A stretch of DNA of 64,000 nt from Sorghum bicolor. Its lineage: Eukaryota > Streptophyta > Magnoliopsida > Poales > Poaceae. The stretch lies in NCBI RefSeq assembly GCF_000003195.3, contig NC_012879.2, positions 22,726,844-22,790,843 on the forward strand. Direction: 5' to 3'. The notes under the pieces are model-generated. The model saw nothing but the letters and a program-made list of their open reading frames with translations. It was not told the origin of the DNA and did not search any database. This document shows positions 20,727 to 30,664 of this stretch, piece after piece. A program made the position numbers and the translations under genes. Position 1 is the stretch's first letter. Each line of letters opens with the position of its first letter.

Positions 20727-21131
20727 TGGAGTAGCAAGGAACTAATAAAATTTTAATTGAAGTAGAGCTAATTAAGCTCTAATTAAAGGAGAGCTAATCA
20801 AGCTCTAGTTGAAGGAGAGAAAGCTTGGTGGCTTGGTGTTTGAAAACTGAGGTCAGGGGTCTGTTTATATAGGTGTCAAAAGGATGCCTCTATGGGTTGT
20901 TCGGGTTGCTCCCGTCGATGTGCGAAACTTTCCATCCGAGGGATTATTCGGATCACCCTAAGTGCATTTTCCATAACAGAGAAAGTCGGGACCGAGGGGG
21001 AACAGGGGCTGGGCGCCCGCCCTCTCTCTGGCTCCTCTGTGGGCCCACTTCTCCGAGCGCGTTTCTAGATGCGAAATTATTTAGAAAAATATATATATGA
21101 CCCAAAACCATCAGACCAAAAGTGTCGGGCT
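20727..21131 (-). other. Presumed promoter and leader region of the C third ORF
   Basis: This is non-coding between pol and the third ORF. Close to the ATG it has two near-copies of a 26-base AGAGCTAAT(T/C)AAGCTCTA unit (about 20765-20815). Further up is a TATA box (20864-20871) and a GC-rich segment with GGCGCCCGCCC-like sequence (21011-21025). Confidence 0.55.
20864..20871 (-). promoter_or_regulatory. Internal TATA box upstream of C third ORF
   Basis: On the minus strand CCTATATAAACAG lies 138 bases before the ATG at 20726. It is followed by a pyrimidine/A-rich leader, a layout typical of plant core promoters. Confidence 0.5.
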
Positions 21132-23338
21132 CTAATTCTCCATGGGAAGGTAAAAATGGACTACGTCTATTTCTTCAAATTCCTCATTGGGCTCTAAAAA
21201 TAATTTAAGACGTTGACCATTTACCTTGAATAACGTACCTTCGCTATTTTGAAGTGTGCTCCTCCATCACTTATCACTACTCTGGGGACTCCAAATCTTG
21301 GAAATATAATTTCTTCAAACATCCTCTTTGAACTGACGTTGTCGGCATGCTTGCAAGGTAATGCTTCTACCCACTTGGAGACATAGTCAACCGCCACCAA
21401 GATGTACTCACACTTCTTTGATGGAGGAAATGGACCCATGTAGTCTATTCCCCAGACATCAAAGAGCTCAATCTGAAGGTTGTTGGTGAGTGGCATTGCA
21501 TCCCTTGTATTTATGTTTCCGTGCCTTTGACATGGCCCACATCTTCTGATATATTGCTTCGTGTCTTCATACATTGTAGGCCAATAGAATCCACACTGCC
21601 AGATCTTTGAATGTGTACGGAATGCTCCATAGTGACCTCCATATGGTGATGAATGACATCTGTCGATGATCTTCCATCCTTCCTCAGTGGTCACACATCT
21701 CCTGAGTAAGCCATCAGAGCATACTCGGAAGAGGTATGGCTCGTCCCATATATGTGAACGACTTTCTTGAATAAGCTTCTTCTTGTTTGCTCCTGGTGGT
21801 ACATACGCTGAAACCATAAAATTAACAATATCTGCATACCAGGGGTCAGACCTGTTAATCCCGTAGAGCATGTCGTCCCGGAGTGAATCATTGATGGGGG
21901 TTTCCTGTGGACTCTTAAAATACATTCTAGACAAGTGATCAGCAATAGAATTTTCTACTCCTTTTTTATCTTTTATTTCTAAGTCAAATTCTTGGAGTAA
22001 TAAGATCCATCTAATCAGGCGAGGTTTAGCATCTTTTTTAGTGAGCAAATATTTTAATGCAGCATGATCAGTGTAAACAATTATTTTAGCTCCAACTAAA
22101 TAAGATCTAAATTTATCAATGGCAAAGACAACAGCCAGGAGCTCTTTTTCAGTGGTTGCATAGTTAAGTTGAGCTCCTGTCAAAGTTTTACTGGCATAAG
22201 CAATTGCATGATGCTTCTTATCTTTAGTTTGTCCCAATACTGCCCCCACAGCATAATCACTAGCATCACACATAATTTCAAAAGGTAACGACCAATCAGG
22301 GGGTTGAATGATTGGTGCAGAGATGAGTGCTTTCTTTAATAAATTGAAAGATGTTAAACATGCATCATCAAATTCGAAAGGAGCATCCTTGGCTAGCAAA
22401 AGAGTAAGTGGTCTAGCAATAAATGAAAAATCTTTTATGAATCTACGATAAAAACCAGCATGGCCAAGAAAGCTTCGAATTCCTTTTATATTCACAGGTG
22501 GAGGTAGTTGTTCAATTACTTCAAATTTAGCTTTGTCTACCTCAATCCCCCTTTCAGACACTAAGTGTCCTAGCACTATTCCTTCCCTAACCATAAAATG
22601 ACATTTTTCCCAATTAAGGATTAAGTGCTTTTCTTCACATCTTTGCAAAACCTTGTCTATGTTTTCAAGACAACTATCAAAGGTTTTTCCATAAATAGAG
22701 AAATCATCCATGAAAACTTCCATAATCTCTTCAATCATATCAGAAAATATAGACATCATGCATCTTTGAAAAGAAGCTGGTGCGTTACATAACCCAAAAG
22801 ACATTCTACGGTAAGCATAAGTTCCATAAGGGCATGTAAAAGTGGTTTTGCTTTGATCATCAGGATGGATCGGGATTTGATGATACCCTGAATATCCATC
22901 TAAGAAACAGAAGAATGAATGGTTTGCTAACCGCTCTAGCATCTCATCTATAAAAGGTAAAGGAAAGTGATCTTTTCTCGTGGCTTTGTTTAGTTTTCTA
23001 TAGTCTATGCACATCCGCCATCCTGTGACGGTGCGTTGCGGAATTAGCTCGTTCTTTTCATTCATAATAACTGTCATGCCTCCCTTTTTGGGCACAACTT
23101 GGACTGGGCTCACCCACTCACTGTGCGGCACAGGATATATAATCCCTGCATGCAGCAACTTTATAACTTCCTTTTTAACTACCTCTCTCATAGTGTTGTT
23201 AAGTCTACGTTGGGGTTCTCGAGAGGGTGTAACAGAAGGATCTGTTGGAATACGATGGGTACAAATCATAGGACTGATTCCTGTAAGATCTTGAAGTGAG
23301 TAGCCGAATACTGAGTGATGTTTCTCAAGAATGGTCAT
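21132..23338 (-). pseudogene. Pol of element C: RT, RNase H and integrase with internal deletion
   Basis: A frame of 705 codons from 23338 to 21221. RT carries [28 protein letters not shown] and the catalytic box FMDDFSIYG near residue 210. RNase H has [22 protein letters not shown] and [10 protein letters not shown]. Integrase has its zinc-binding HYGAFRT...CGPCQRHGN region and the first two catalytic aspartates ([15 protein letters not shown]). Just after GGAHF the frame jumps to a late integrase segment read in another phase ([12 protein letters not shown], stop at 21132). The third catalytic Glu and more than 110 residues are deleted compared with the B fragment at 16915-17538. The ORF is in frame with gag across a single TGA. 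Integrase must be inactive; RT could still be made only if the TGA is bypassed or translation starts internally. Confidence 0.88.
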
Positions 23339-23341
23339 TAA

Positions 23342-24949
23342 TCACAGAGTTTGATCCTGAGTGAGTTTATCGCTAATGATCACAGGGAACTCTAGATTAT
23401 TGTTTAGGAAAGCATAGGTAAGACCGGGTGGTAAAGTTTTAAGTTCTATGGGGGTTCTAGGTGTTTCTGCAAACTCGTCTAAGGGTTCAGGCTCAGAAGG
23501 TTCGTCTTCTTCTTCTGTGAAGAAAGGAGTTTCGTCTTCTAAGTCTGATTCATCTAAAAGCTCTAGAGATGCAGCCTTTACTTCCTCCATAGGATCAGGC
23601 AAAAGATATGACTCGGCCTTATTATTTAAGGAGTGTGAAATTATTATTGGGAATTGAAAAGTTTTTCCAAAAGAAATGTGTAGCTTTCCAGTATGACCTT
23701 CATAAAGGAGTCTTCTTAAAGGTTGTCCTATTAACAGGTCGAAGTCCCATGTATCAAAGATATAGAAGTTCAAATGAACCATGGAGCCTTCTACCGTAAG
23801 AGGTAGGACATTAATAATTCCAAGACTGGGGATTAATCGTCCCGAAGATTCCTTTATGATCTTTGTTGTGGGGGTTAAGACAAGATTTTTAAATAGTTTA
23901 AGTGCAAAAGATTCAGACATGATGTTGATCCCCACAACAGGATTATAAAGAGCATTAAATCGATCAGAATTATAAGCACAACGTATAGTTATAGAGGGTG
24001 TGTCCAAACGGATCACATCAGAGGAAAGCTCTGATTCCTCCAACCATTCGCTACTCATTACTGAGATAAGCTCTCTCAATTGATATTCACTTGGTAAATA
24101 AATGCTAAACTGGCCGTTTTGGGGTTTGTCAATAGAATGGTAGTTTGAAATATTTCCAAAATCGGCAAAAAGATCGGATTCTATATCCAGCATGAAGTCC
24201 GGTAGTGGAATTTCTTCCTCTTGTGGCTCAAAACTTGGGATAGCTAAAGTAGATGAAGAATTTGGCAGAGTGTCTACTTCGGCTTCGTAGGTTTCATCAT
24301 GAAGGGTATTATCCATCTCAGCTTCTAGGATTCTATCTAGGATCACTCTAGCTTCATCAGCAGGGATGCGAAAGAAAGAACCTCTAGACATTATGTGTAG
24401 CATTTGTTTGTGATTTTTATGAAGACCTCGAAAATAGTGAAATAAAAGAACAGGGTCTTCAAGATTAAGGTTTGGACCAGATTCTAAAAGATCAGAAAAA
24501 CGTTTCCAGGATTTTCCCAAAGTTTCATTATCTTTTTGTTTAAAAGATAGGACTTCGAGTCTAAGGTCGGCTATACGGTCAAGGGAATAGAAATCTAGAC
24601 AAAAGTTGGCTCGTAAGACTCCCCATTCACCTTGTTGTTGACTTACCTTCTGACTGTACCATTGTCTAGCTTCTCCCCTTAGAGAAAAAGGAAAAAGCTT
24701 CCAACGTAAAGTCTTATCAGAAATGCCTTCAATGCGAAGACAATCACATGTTTGCTCAAAATCTCTAATATGAAGGTAAGGGTTTTCGTCTTCCTTTCCC
24801 GAAAAAGATAGGTTTTGAATCATGGCAATCAACCTATAACTTAACTTATACTGGGATGTTTGGATAGGTTGTGATGATTCCCATGGTAAAAGGTCAGTTG
24901 CTAAAGGGATTGCAGACTCATGGATCGATTTAGAGTTTTGGTTTTCCAT
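23342..24949 (-). CDS. Gag and protease-like region of element C (535 aa)
   Basis: Translation from the ATG at 24949 (MENQNSKSIHESA) gives an open frame to a TGA at 23342-23344, directly followed in phase by pol. Residues about 35-190 form a Retrotrans_gag-type capsid domain (PYLHIRDFEQTCDCLRIEG; WKLFPFSLRGEARQWYS). A protease-like domain follows at about residues 340-470. Where a D-L-G-A or D-T/S-G active site is expected it reads YNPVVGINIMS, but the later LLIGQPL motif (family ILGRPF) is kept. B has the same substitution pattern, so this is unlikely to be private decay of one copy. No zinc knuckle is seen. The C-terminal 80 residues are acidic. Confidence 0.82.
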   Translation of the reverse strand: MENQNSKSIHESAIPLATDLLPWESSQPIQTSQYKLSYRLIAMIQNLSFSGKEDENPYLHIRDFEQTCDCLRIEGISDKTLRWKLFPFSLRGEARQWYSQKVSQQQGEWGVLRANFCLDFYSLDRIADLRLEVLSFKQKDNETLGKSWKRFSDLLESGPNLNLEDPVLLFHYFRGLHKNHKQMLHIMSRGSFFRIPADEARVILDRILEAEMDNTLHDETYEAEVDTLPNSSSTLAIPSFEPQEEEIPLPDFMLDIESDLFADFGNISNYHSIDKPQNGQFSIYLPSEYQLRELISVMSSEWLEESELSSDVIRLDTPSITIRCAYNSDRFNALYNPVVGINIMSESFALKLFKNLVLTPTTKIIKESSGRLIPSLGIINVLPLTVEGSMVHLNFYIFDTWDFDLLIGQPLRRLLYEGHTGKLHISFGKTFQFPIIISHSLNNKAESYLLPDPMEEVKAASLELLDESDLEDETPFFTEEEDEPSEPEPLDEFAETPRTPIELKTLPPGLTYAFLNNNLEFPVIISDKLTQDQTL

Positions 24950-25056
24950 AGGGTAAGAGTAAAGAAAATAAATAAAGGATATAAAAGATAAGAAAAGATA
25001 AAAGTATAGATACAAGCTAATAGCAAGACACAGGTTATCTCAGCAACCGTCTCTCT

Positions 25057-25073
25057 CCCCGGCAACGGCGCCA
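25057..25073 (-). promoter_or_regulatory. Primer-binding site of C (tRNA-Asp)
   Basis: On the minus strand TGGCGCCGTTGCCGGGG lies 8 bases after the LTR end and matches the complement of the tRNA-Asp 3' end. The region between it and gag (24950-25056) is a short untranslated leader. Confidence 0.85.
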
Positions 25074-25081
25074 GAAATGCT

Positions 25082-25543
25082 TGTTGATATTTGGGAACGC
25101 AATAAGGAATTGATCCGCAAGCGCACGGATATCGGTGAGCACTTCACCCGGGAAATTATCCAGAGTATCATATTTATTTTTTTACCACTAGGAGAAAGAG
25201 TGCATCTGACTAACCGGTCTATTACTACTAACCTTTAGGCACAAAGAATGTCTTTCGATGTGAGTGATAAATAGAGAAGACTGCAACCGTAGTCTCCTTC
25301 TAACCTTGGTAAGGATGATCTACTGTTCTAATGGGGAGGCTAACGGAATCTAGACACCACAAAGGATGTTCAACCCGCACCTATAAACCCTATCCTTCCT
25401 GCTAACGAGATGTGATCTACAAAGGTAGCTCGGAATTGTCACGTTCCTCACTACTACCACGGTCCAGCTAGTCAGGGAATATCTATGAGTACCCCAGCCT
25501 AAACACCACGTTTACGCCAGCAATGATTACTCGAAACTCTACG
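25082..25543 (-). mobile_element. Truncated 5' LTR of element C
   Basis: This matches the first 462 bp (left side) of the full LTR at 17539-18772 with about 7 differences. It stops abruptly after AAACTCTACG at 25543, where sequence jumps into RT of element B. The missing part (about 770 bp) includes the promoter and the outer LTR end. Confidence 0.88.
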
Positions 25544-27489
25544 TTCATGCCTCCCTTTTTGGGCACAACTTGGACAGGGCTAACCCACTCACTATGTGGC
25601 ACAGGATAAATAATCCCAGCACGATAGAGTTTGAGGACCTCTTTCTTAACAACCTCTCGCATAGCATTGTTAAGTCTCTGTTGTGGTTCCCTTGAAGGTG
25701 TAAAATTAGGATCAATAGGGATACGATGAGTGCAGAGAATGGGATTAATGCCCGTGAGATCCTCGAGAGAGTAGCCAAATGCTTATCTATGTCTTTCAAG
25801 AACAGTGACAAGTTGTTGTGTTTCATAATCGGAAAGCTTGTCACTGATAATTACTGGAGTTTTTGAGTTGTTGTGCAAGAAGACATATCTAAGGCCAGAA
25901 GGAAGAGGTTTTAATTCTATCGAAGGAGGTGAAGGTTGTTCATTTTTGTCTAGCTCAATGGGTTCTACCAACTCTTCTTCTTCTTGAACAAAGTGTTCAT
26001 GATTAAAGAATGGTTGGGCCATCTCCTCTTGGGTCAGCATTAAGATCTCCTTGATAGGATCTGGTTTAAGTTTGGGTTCCACTATCGTGTTAATTGATCT
26101 AGCATGAGGAACAACAATAGTGGAATTCCCAACCTTGAAGTCTAAATGACCTCGTTGTGGCTGTTCTTGTAGAAGTTTCATGATTGGTCTGCCAATCAAG
26201 AGAGGAATCTCTGGTATGTCAAAAATGTGAAAGTCTAGGCATATTCCAGAGTCCTTGATTCTAACAGGAACTGCCCTTAATACCCCATGGCTTTCTAGAA
26301 TTAATCCATATGGACTTTGTAAAAGTTTTTGAGATGGGGTTATGGACTCGTTGGGATAAAGAGTGTCAGCTATCTCCTTGGAAATAACATTTATCCCAAC
26401 ATATGGATTGTAGTGGACCTTCCTAGGGGACCCTCTAATTTGGCAAAGAAAAATGGTTGAAGGAGTGATGATCCGAGCTACCTCAGGAGACAGCTCTGCT
26501 TCTGTTAGCCATTCGTAACTCAGAATAGCCGAAAGGCTTTTGATGTGTTCTATGTCAACAGATTCTACTCTTAGAATGGATTGAGTGGTCCTTGCTAGAG
26601 GTCGTGTTTGGATAGGAAAATTCGAGGTGTTTCCATAATCTTCAAAGAGATCTTCCTCGAATTCAAAGGGATGCTCTAAAGGTGGTGGTTCATCATCCCT
26701 TAGTTGGTTTTGCATTCCTTTATCAGGAGGTTTCTCTACAACCAAATTAATGGATGGGTTAGGTGGAATTTCTAACTCGGTTGCAAGTTCCTCATCTTTT
26801 GGTTTAGGATCAGGCTCGACTTCTTTTTCTTCTTCAGGAAACTCATCATAAATGCCTGTGTAAGGGGTATTTTCAAGGATTCTCTCTAGGATAGCTCTCC
26901 CCTCATCTGTGAGTTTGTGTGTGAATGAGCCTCCTGAAGCAATGTCGAGGTGAAGAGCAGCTTCCTTGTTTAGACCACGATAAAAGTGGTAGTACAGTAC
27001 ATGGTCAGGCAGGGAAAGGTTTGGACCGGAATTGGTGAGGCTTGTGAACCTAGCCCAAGCTGCTCCTAAACTTTCCTTCTCTCTTTGTTTGAATGTAAGA
27101 ATTTCAATTCTAAGGTCAGCAATTCGAAAAAGTGGGAAGAAAGCGAGACAAAAGTTGTCCCGAAGTTCATCCCAACTTCCATTAATGCCTCCTACAGAAT
27201 GAGCATACCACTTTTTTGCTCTTCCTAAAAGGGAGAACGAAAATAATTTCCATTTAAGGGTTTCTTGTGTCATGTCGGAAATAGATCGGCAAGAGCACAA
27301 CTGCTCAAATTCTCTAAGGTGGGTGTATGGATCTTCATCTACTTGCCCAGAGAAGGGTTGCTCCTGAATCATGGCTATTAGATCAGGGCCGAGGTCGTAG
27401 CCATCTGTAAGAATTGGATGTGATGATGGTGGTGGCTCTAATAACTCGCCCTTTGGAGCAAAGAATTTATAGATAGGAGTGAAATCCAT
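25544..27489 (-). pseudogene. Gag, protease-like domain and start of RT of element B
   Basis: Translation from the ATG at 27489 (MDFTPIYKFFAPKG) is open for about 567 codons. It includes a Retrotrans_gag-type domain (PYTHLREFEQLCSCR; WKLFSFSLLGRAKKWYA). The protease-like domain again lacks the catalytic Asp motif: it reads YNPYVGINVIS, while IPLLIGRPIM is retained. A TAA at about 25786 breaks the frame at a position where C reads serine (HSVFGYSL), after which RT N-terminal sequence continues ([19 protein letters not shown] on the same strand). The element is cut at 25544, just past VPKKGGM, by the junction with the C LTR. Gag and pol were one frame here, without the TGA seen in C. Confidence 0.85.
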
Positions 27490-27582
27490 GTGGTATGGTG
27501 AAAATGGTAAGGTGAGTGTGGTAAAAAAAGAAAAGAAAAAGGATACACGGACGACTTGGTTCGAAACTAGCACAGCTACCGT

Positions 27583-27600
27583 TCCCCGGCAACGGCACCA
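27583..27600 (-). promoter_or_regulatory. Primer-binding site of B (tRNA-Asp, one mismatch)
   Basis: TGGTGCCGTTGCCGGGGA on the minus strand differs at one base from the tRNA-Asp complement (TGGCGCC...), a C-to-T change. Confidence 0.8.
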
Positions 27601-27607
27601 GAAAGGT

Positions 27608-28887
27608 TGTTGGGTATTTTAAACGCAAACAGAAAAATCCGCAAGTGCACGGATACCGATGTAGCCTTCACCCGGGAGTATTCCAGAGTATCGATTTTCC
27701 ACAGGGAACGTGAGTGTACTAATTAAGAATCAAGATCGCCCAAGGATAACTATATAATTGTTTTTGGTGGGAAGAGAGGAAGTTTCCTGAGAGTTCTCTA
27801 GTTGATCTAAGAATCAAGAATTACTTCAAGATTTTTTATATCGAGACATCAGAGCACTAACCACAGAAAGAGATGAGAAGGGGGCTAGGAAGGTCTGACT
27901 ACGGTCCTACAAACACCGATCCGAACAAGGTGGAATACGTCGACCGTTAGGGCTGTCACTACCCTAAGGCTACCACAACAATCCGCAGGATTGGGTGCAA
28001 TTCCAGGTAATTGCAAGACTAAACTCCACGTCTAATCTATTAATTACTACTCTAATATTTCAAAGATTAGAGCACTTGATGCAAGCGGGAATCCAATAAA
28101 TAACTTGAATGTAAATAAAAGTAATTAAAGAACTCAGGAATTATGAATTGAAGAACCTGGAGAACGATGAAGAACGAACCAGTTGCTGCAAAAGTACAAT
28201 GTTGAGGAAGATCCGACAGATCTGGCTCCTCCTCCGCTCTCCTCTTCTCTCTCCCTATTTTCTAGATTACAACTAGAACTAACTAGAACTAGAACTAGAG
28301 GAACTAGAACTAGAACTAGATGAACTAGAACTAGATCTAGATGAACTAGAGGTAGAACTAGAAGAACTAGAGGGATCCTCTCTACTTGGATGAAGAATTG
28401 AAACCCTAGCTTTAATTCTGTAGAAGAGGTATGATCTCCAGAGGCCAGGGGGCCTTGCTTATATAGTCTTTTCAGATGAATCTTGGCCGTCGGATCAAAC
28501 CAACATTGATCGTGTGGTTTTCCTTGAAGTATTAGGTCGGTGGAGCCTGATCCCTCAGCTTCGTCCTGATTGGTCCAGGGGGAAGGGTGGGCGCCCAGTA
28601 AGGGAGGGCGGGCGCCCAGTGGCTGGCCCCGTCACGTCTCCCGTTCGCTCCTGTGGCTTCTGGACTCTTCTAGATGGTAGATAATTGTGCGGCACGTTAA
28701 TATCTCTATGTAATCCCGACGTGTGGGCCTTTCTTTCATATTTCCTGATAACCCCCTGCAGAAATAGACAAACACCATAAATCGTGGAATTCTGTCAGAT
28801 AAAACCCTAAGTCTAGGTGTTGGTTGCATATAAGTCCTTTTCCATAATTAGTTGATGGTTAAATGTGAGCATTAAGGACCGTCAACA
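27608..28887 (-). mobile_element. 5' LTR of element B (1.28 kb)
   Basis: In element orientation it starts TGTTGACGGTCC (28887) and ends AAAATACCCAACA (27608). The TATA box TATATAAG is at 28458-28465. It carries the same GC-rich pair and CTAGAA array (28272-28372) as the 3' copy, and is flanked by GTACG at 28888-28892. Confidence 0.9.
28272..28372. repeat. CTAGAA short tandem array in B 5' LTR
   Basis: Counterpart of the array at 6281-6368. It contains an additional AACTAGAACT stretch near its left end. Confidence 0.75.
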
Positions 28888-29292
28888 GTACGGAGGCCTT
28901 GAGTTGACCTGCGCCCATACCTCTATCGAAGCCTACTCTACCCCCTGTACCGTGTAAACCTTGTGCCTCCCCTTGGCCAATAAAAGGGGATGCCAGGGCT
29001 TAGAATGTATCAAGCACTCACATAGAAAACCACGCTCGCATGTAGAACATCGCCAACACCTTAGTCCCGCTAAGCTAGAGCTTAGAATCTCGTGATCATT
29101 CATACTTGCATCCACCCCTGTACAAGCACATAGGTGCAAGATAATACAAGCTTCTCCCCCCACTGGACGTAGGGCCTTCTTCTCTCCAAACCAAGATAAA
29201 TAGCTACGTTCATCTTGCATCACCATCTGAAAGAGGAAGCATGCACATAAATTCACTCGTTAGTGCGACCCCATGGTGTTAAAACATTGACA
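28888..29292 (-). mobile_element. LTR J, proximal part (continues at 5203-5616)
   Basis: In element orientation it starts TGTCAATGTTTTAACACC at 29292. It parallels the H LTR start (TGTCGGTGTTTTCCCC): both continue with GGGGTC(G/A)CAC, CAACGAGT-like and CAGATGGTGATGCAAGA segments, then a CCCCTTTTAT region and GAGGCCTCCGTAC-like sequence. A short run of frame on this strand is not a gene. B is inserted at the GTACG site. Confidence 0.7.
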
Positions 29293-29561
29293 AATTTTAT
29301 CCCAAAATTGGGGGCATGTGTTAATCCCAAATTTTGGTGAGTCAGGAAGCTGTCAGTGGGCCTGCTTTGCAGAAGGAGGGACAGCCGGATAAGTGGATCG
29401 ACTAAACAAGAGGCGCAGTGAAATTAGTCGATCAGAAAGGTGTCAAAACAAGGCAAGACAAAGGAGAGGTGTAGGGTTCAATTAAGAAAGGAAAAGTTAG
29501 AGTCCATGATTGCCTTCTTGAGGAAAGAGTCATATTAGGACATGAGACTAGGACTCCGGAC

Positions 29562-29569
29562 TATAAATA
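29562..29569 (+). promoter_or_regulatory. TATA box of LTR K
   Basis: TATAAATA in a GGACTATAAATATTAGG context, about 240 bp into the LTR. Confidence 0.5.
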
Positions 29570-30427
29570 TTAGGAACCCGATCCCTGTAAGAACATACAC
29601 AATCATAATACAAATCCTGGCCCTCTTCGGCTTCGGTCACCAACACTATGAGTAGGAGTAATAGTAGATCTCGACGAGACCTTCAAAGAACCGAGCTGCA
29701 TTGGTTGATTTCGATCCTCGGTTTGCTTGTAAGTTTTGTCTTGTTCATGTTTAGTTTGTCATGGCTGCATCATTCGAACTCATGTCAAGCTCGATTGTGA
29801 ACTAGTTATCAATTTGAATTATGTTTGTAAGGCTGCATTGCTCCAATCTCTTATGAATGTTGGTTCAAATTAGTTATTGGCTCTATTAAATTGACAATTT
29901 AAAAAGATTCATTAAGTTATCAATATTGTTCGAAGTTCAATGTTTTACTTATTATAACAATATTCTGCCCAATCAAGATTCGACAGGTTAGTTTGAGATT
30001 CAAATCTATACGCTTATTATAAACCCTAATCAAACAATAATTATTAAGCAAAATTAAGATAAATAACCTGTTGATCTTGGTTGTTACATGTTGTGAGTTG
30101 GGATATTTATTTTTGTTATGATTAATTTGGTAAAAACAATCAAATCTAATTATAACGAAATAGATAGATCATGTTTGTGCTTCATGGACCCTGTATCGGC
30201 TAAATAGTCGATCCAGCTAAGCTTAAATAAATAGCGCATGTGCATGACGTCGCTTGTGCATTAAATGAACTAGTAATCTGTGTTGGATTTATTGAAGCCC
30301 GCTGGCCTTTAGACTAGGTGAATATAGATTTAATATAATTATGAAAGTAATCTATTAAGACCGTAGGCCTTTAGACCAGTCTTAATAAGTTATCGTTTAT
30401 TTAATGGATAAGAGGATAATATATGTA

Positions 30428-30664
30428 GGCAACGGATCTAGTGCAAACTCATCTCCTGTGCAAACTCTAATCTAGACCGCAGGATGTTGATGCAAGGGGC
30501 ACATGAGAGAGGTGGAAGGAGGGATTTGTAAAAGTGTGATTAAGAGCGGGCGGTTAAGTGTAAAATTACCCAATCTCTCCGCGCCCCTTGAATCAACATC
30601 CTGTGGTCCAGATTAGAGTTTGCACAGTTTGCAAGGGAGATGAGTTTGCACTAGATCCGTTGCC
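30428..30664. mobile_element. Mutator-type MITE (237 bp) with 9-bp TSD
   Basis: The ends are long inverted repeats: GGCAACGGATCTAGTGCAAA at the left and its exact reverse complement at the right. Similarity continues for about 75 bp with a few mismatches and an extra TTGCAAACT-like stretch on one side. A perfect 9-base duplication ATATATGTA lies at 30419-30427 and 30665-30673. Long TIRs with a 9-bp TSD are the hallmark of Mutator-superfamily elements. There is no coding capacity. Confidence 0.9.

Larger units (their letters stand above)
17539..25543 (-). mobile_element. Element C: Athila-type retrotransposon nested in B, right end deleted
   Basis: From the right, the order is truncated 5' LTR (25082-25543), tRNA-Asp primer site, gag, pol with an internal integrase deletion, a small third ORF with its own TATA box, a 3' region, a polypurine tract and a full 3' LTR (17539-18772). 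The left flank is integrase of B, so C landed in B pol. One TSD copy would be GGCAT (17534-17538). The right copy was lost with the outer 770 bp or so of the 5' LTR. About 7 differences in 462 bp between the LTR copies suggest a fairly young insertion. Confidence 0.88.
5617..28887 (-). mobile_element. Element B: Athila-type retrotransposon, with A and C nested inside
   Basis: B is bounded by two related LTRs (5617-6885 and 27608-28887) and a perfect 5-bp duplication GTACG at 5612-5616 and 28888-28892. Reading from the right, its order is LTR, tRNA-Asp-like primer site, gag/protease, start of RT, then a break. It resumes with an integrase piece (16915-17538), a 3' untranslated region split by A, a polypurine tract and LTR. 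The matching TSDs prove that the left and right halves are one insertion. By eye the two LTRs differ at roughly 3% of positions, so B is older than its passengers A and C. Confidence 0.9.
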
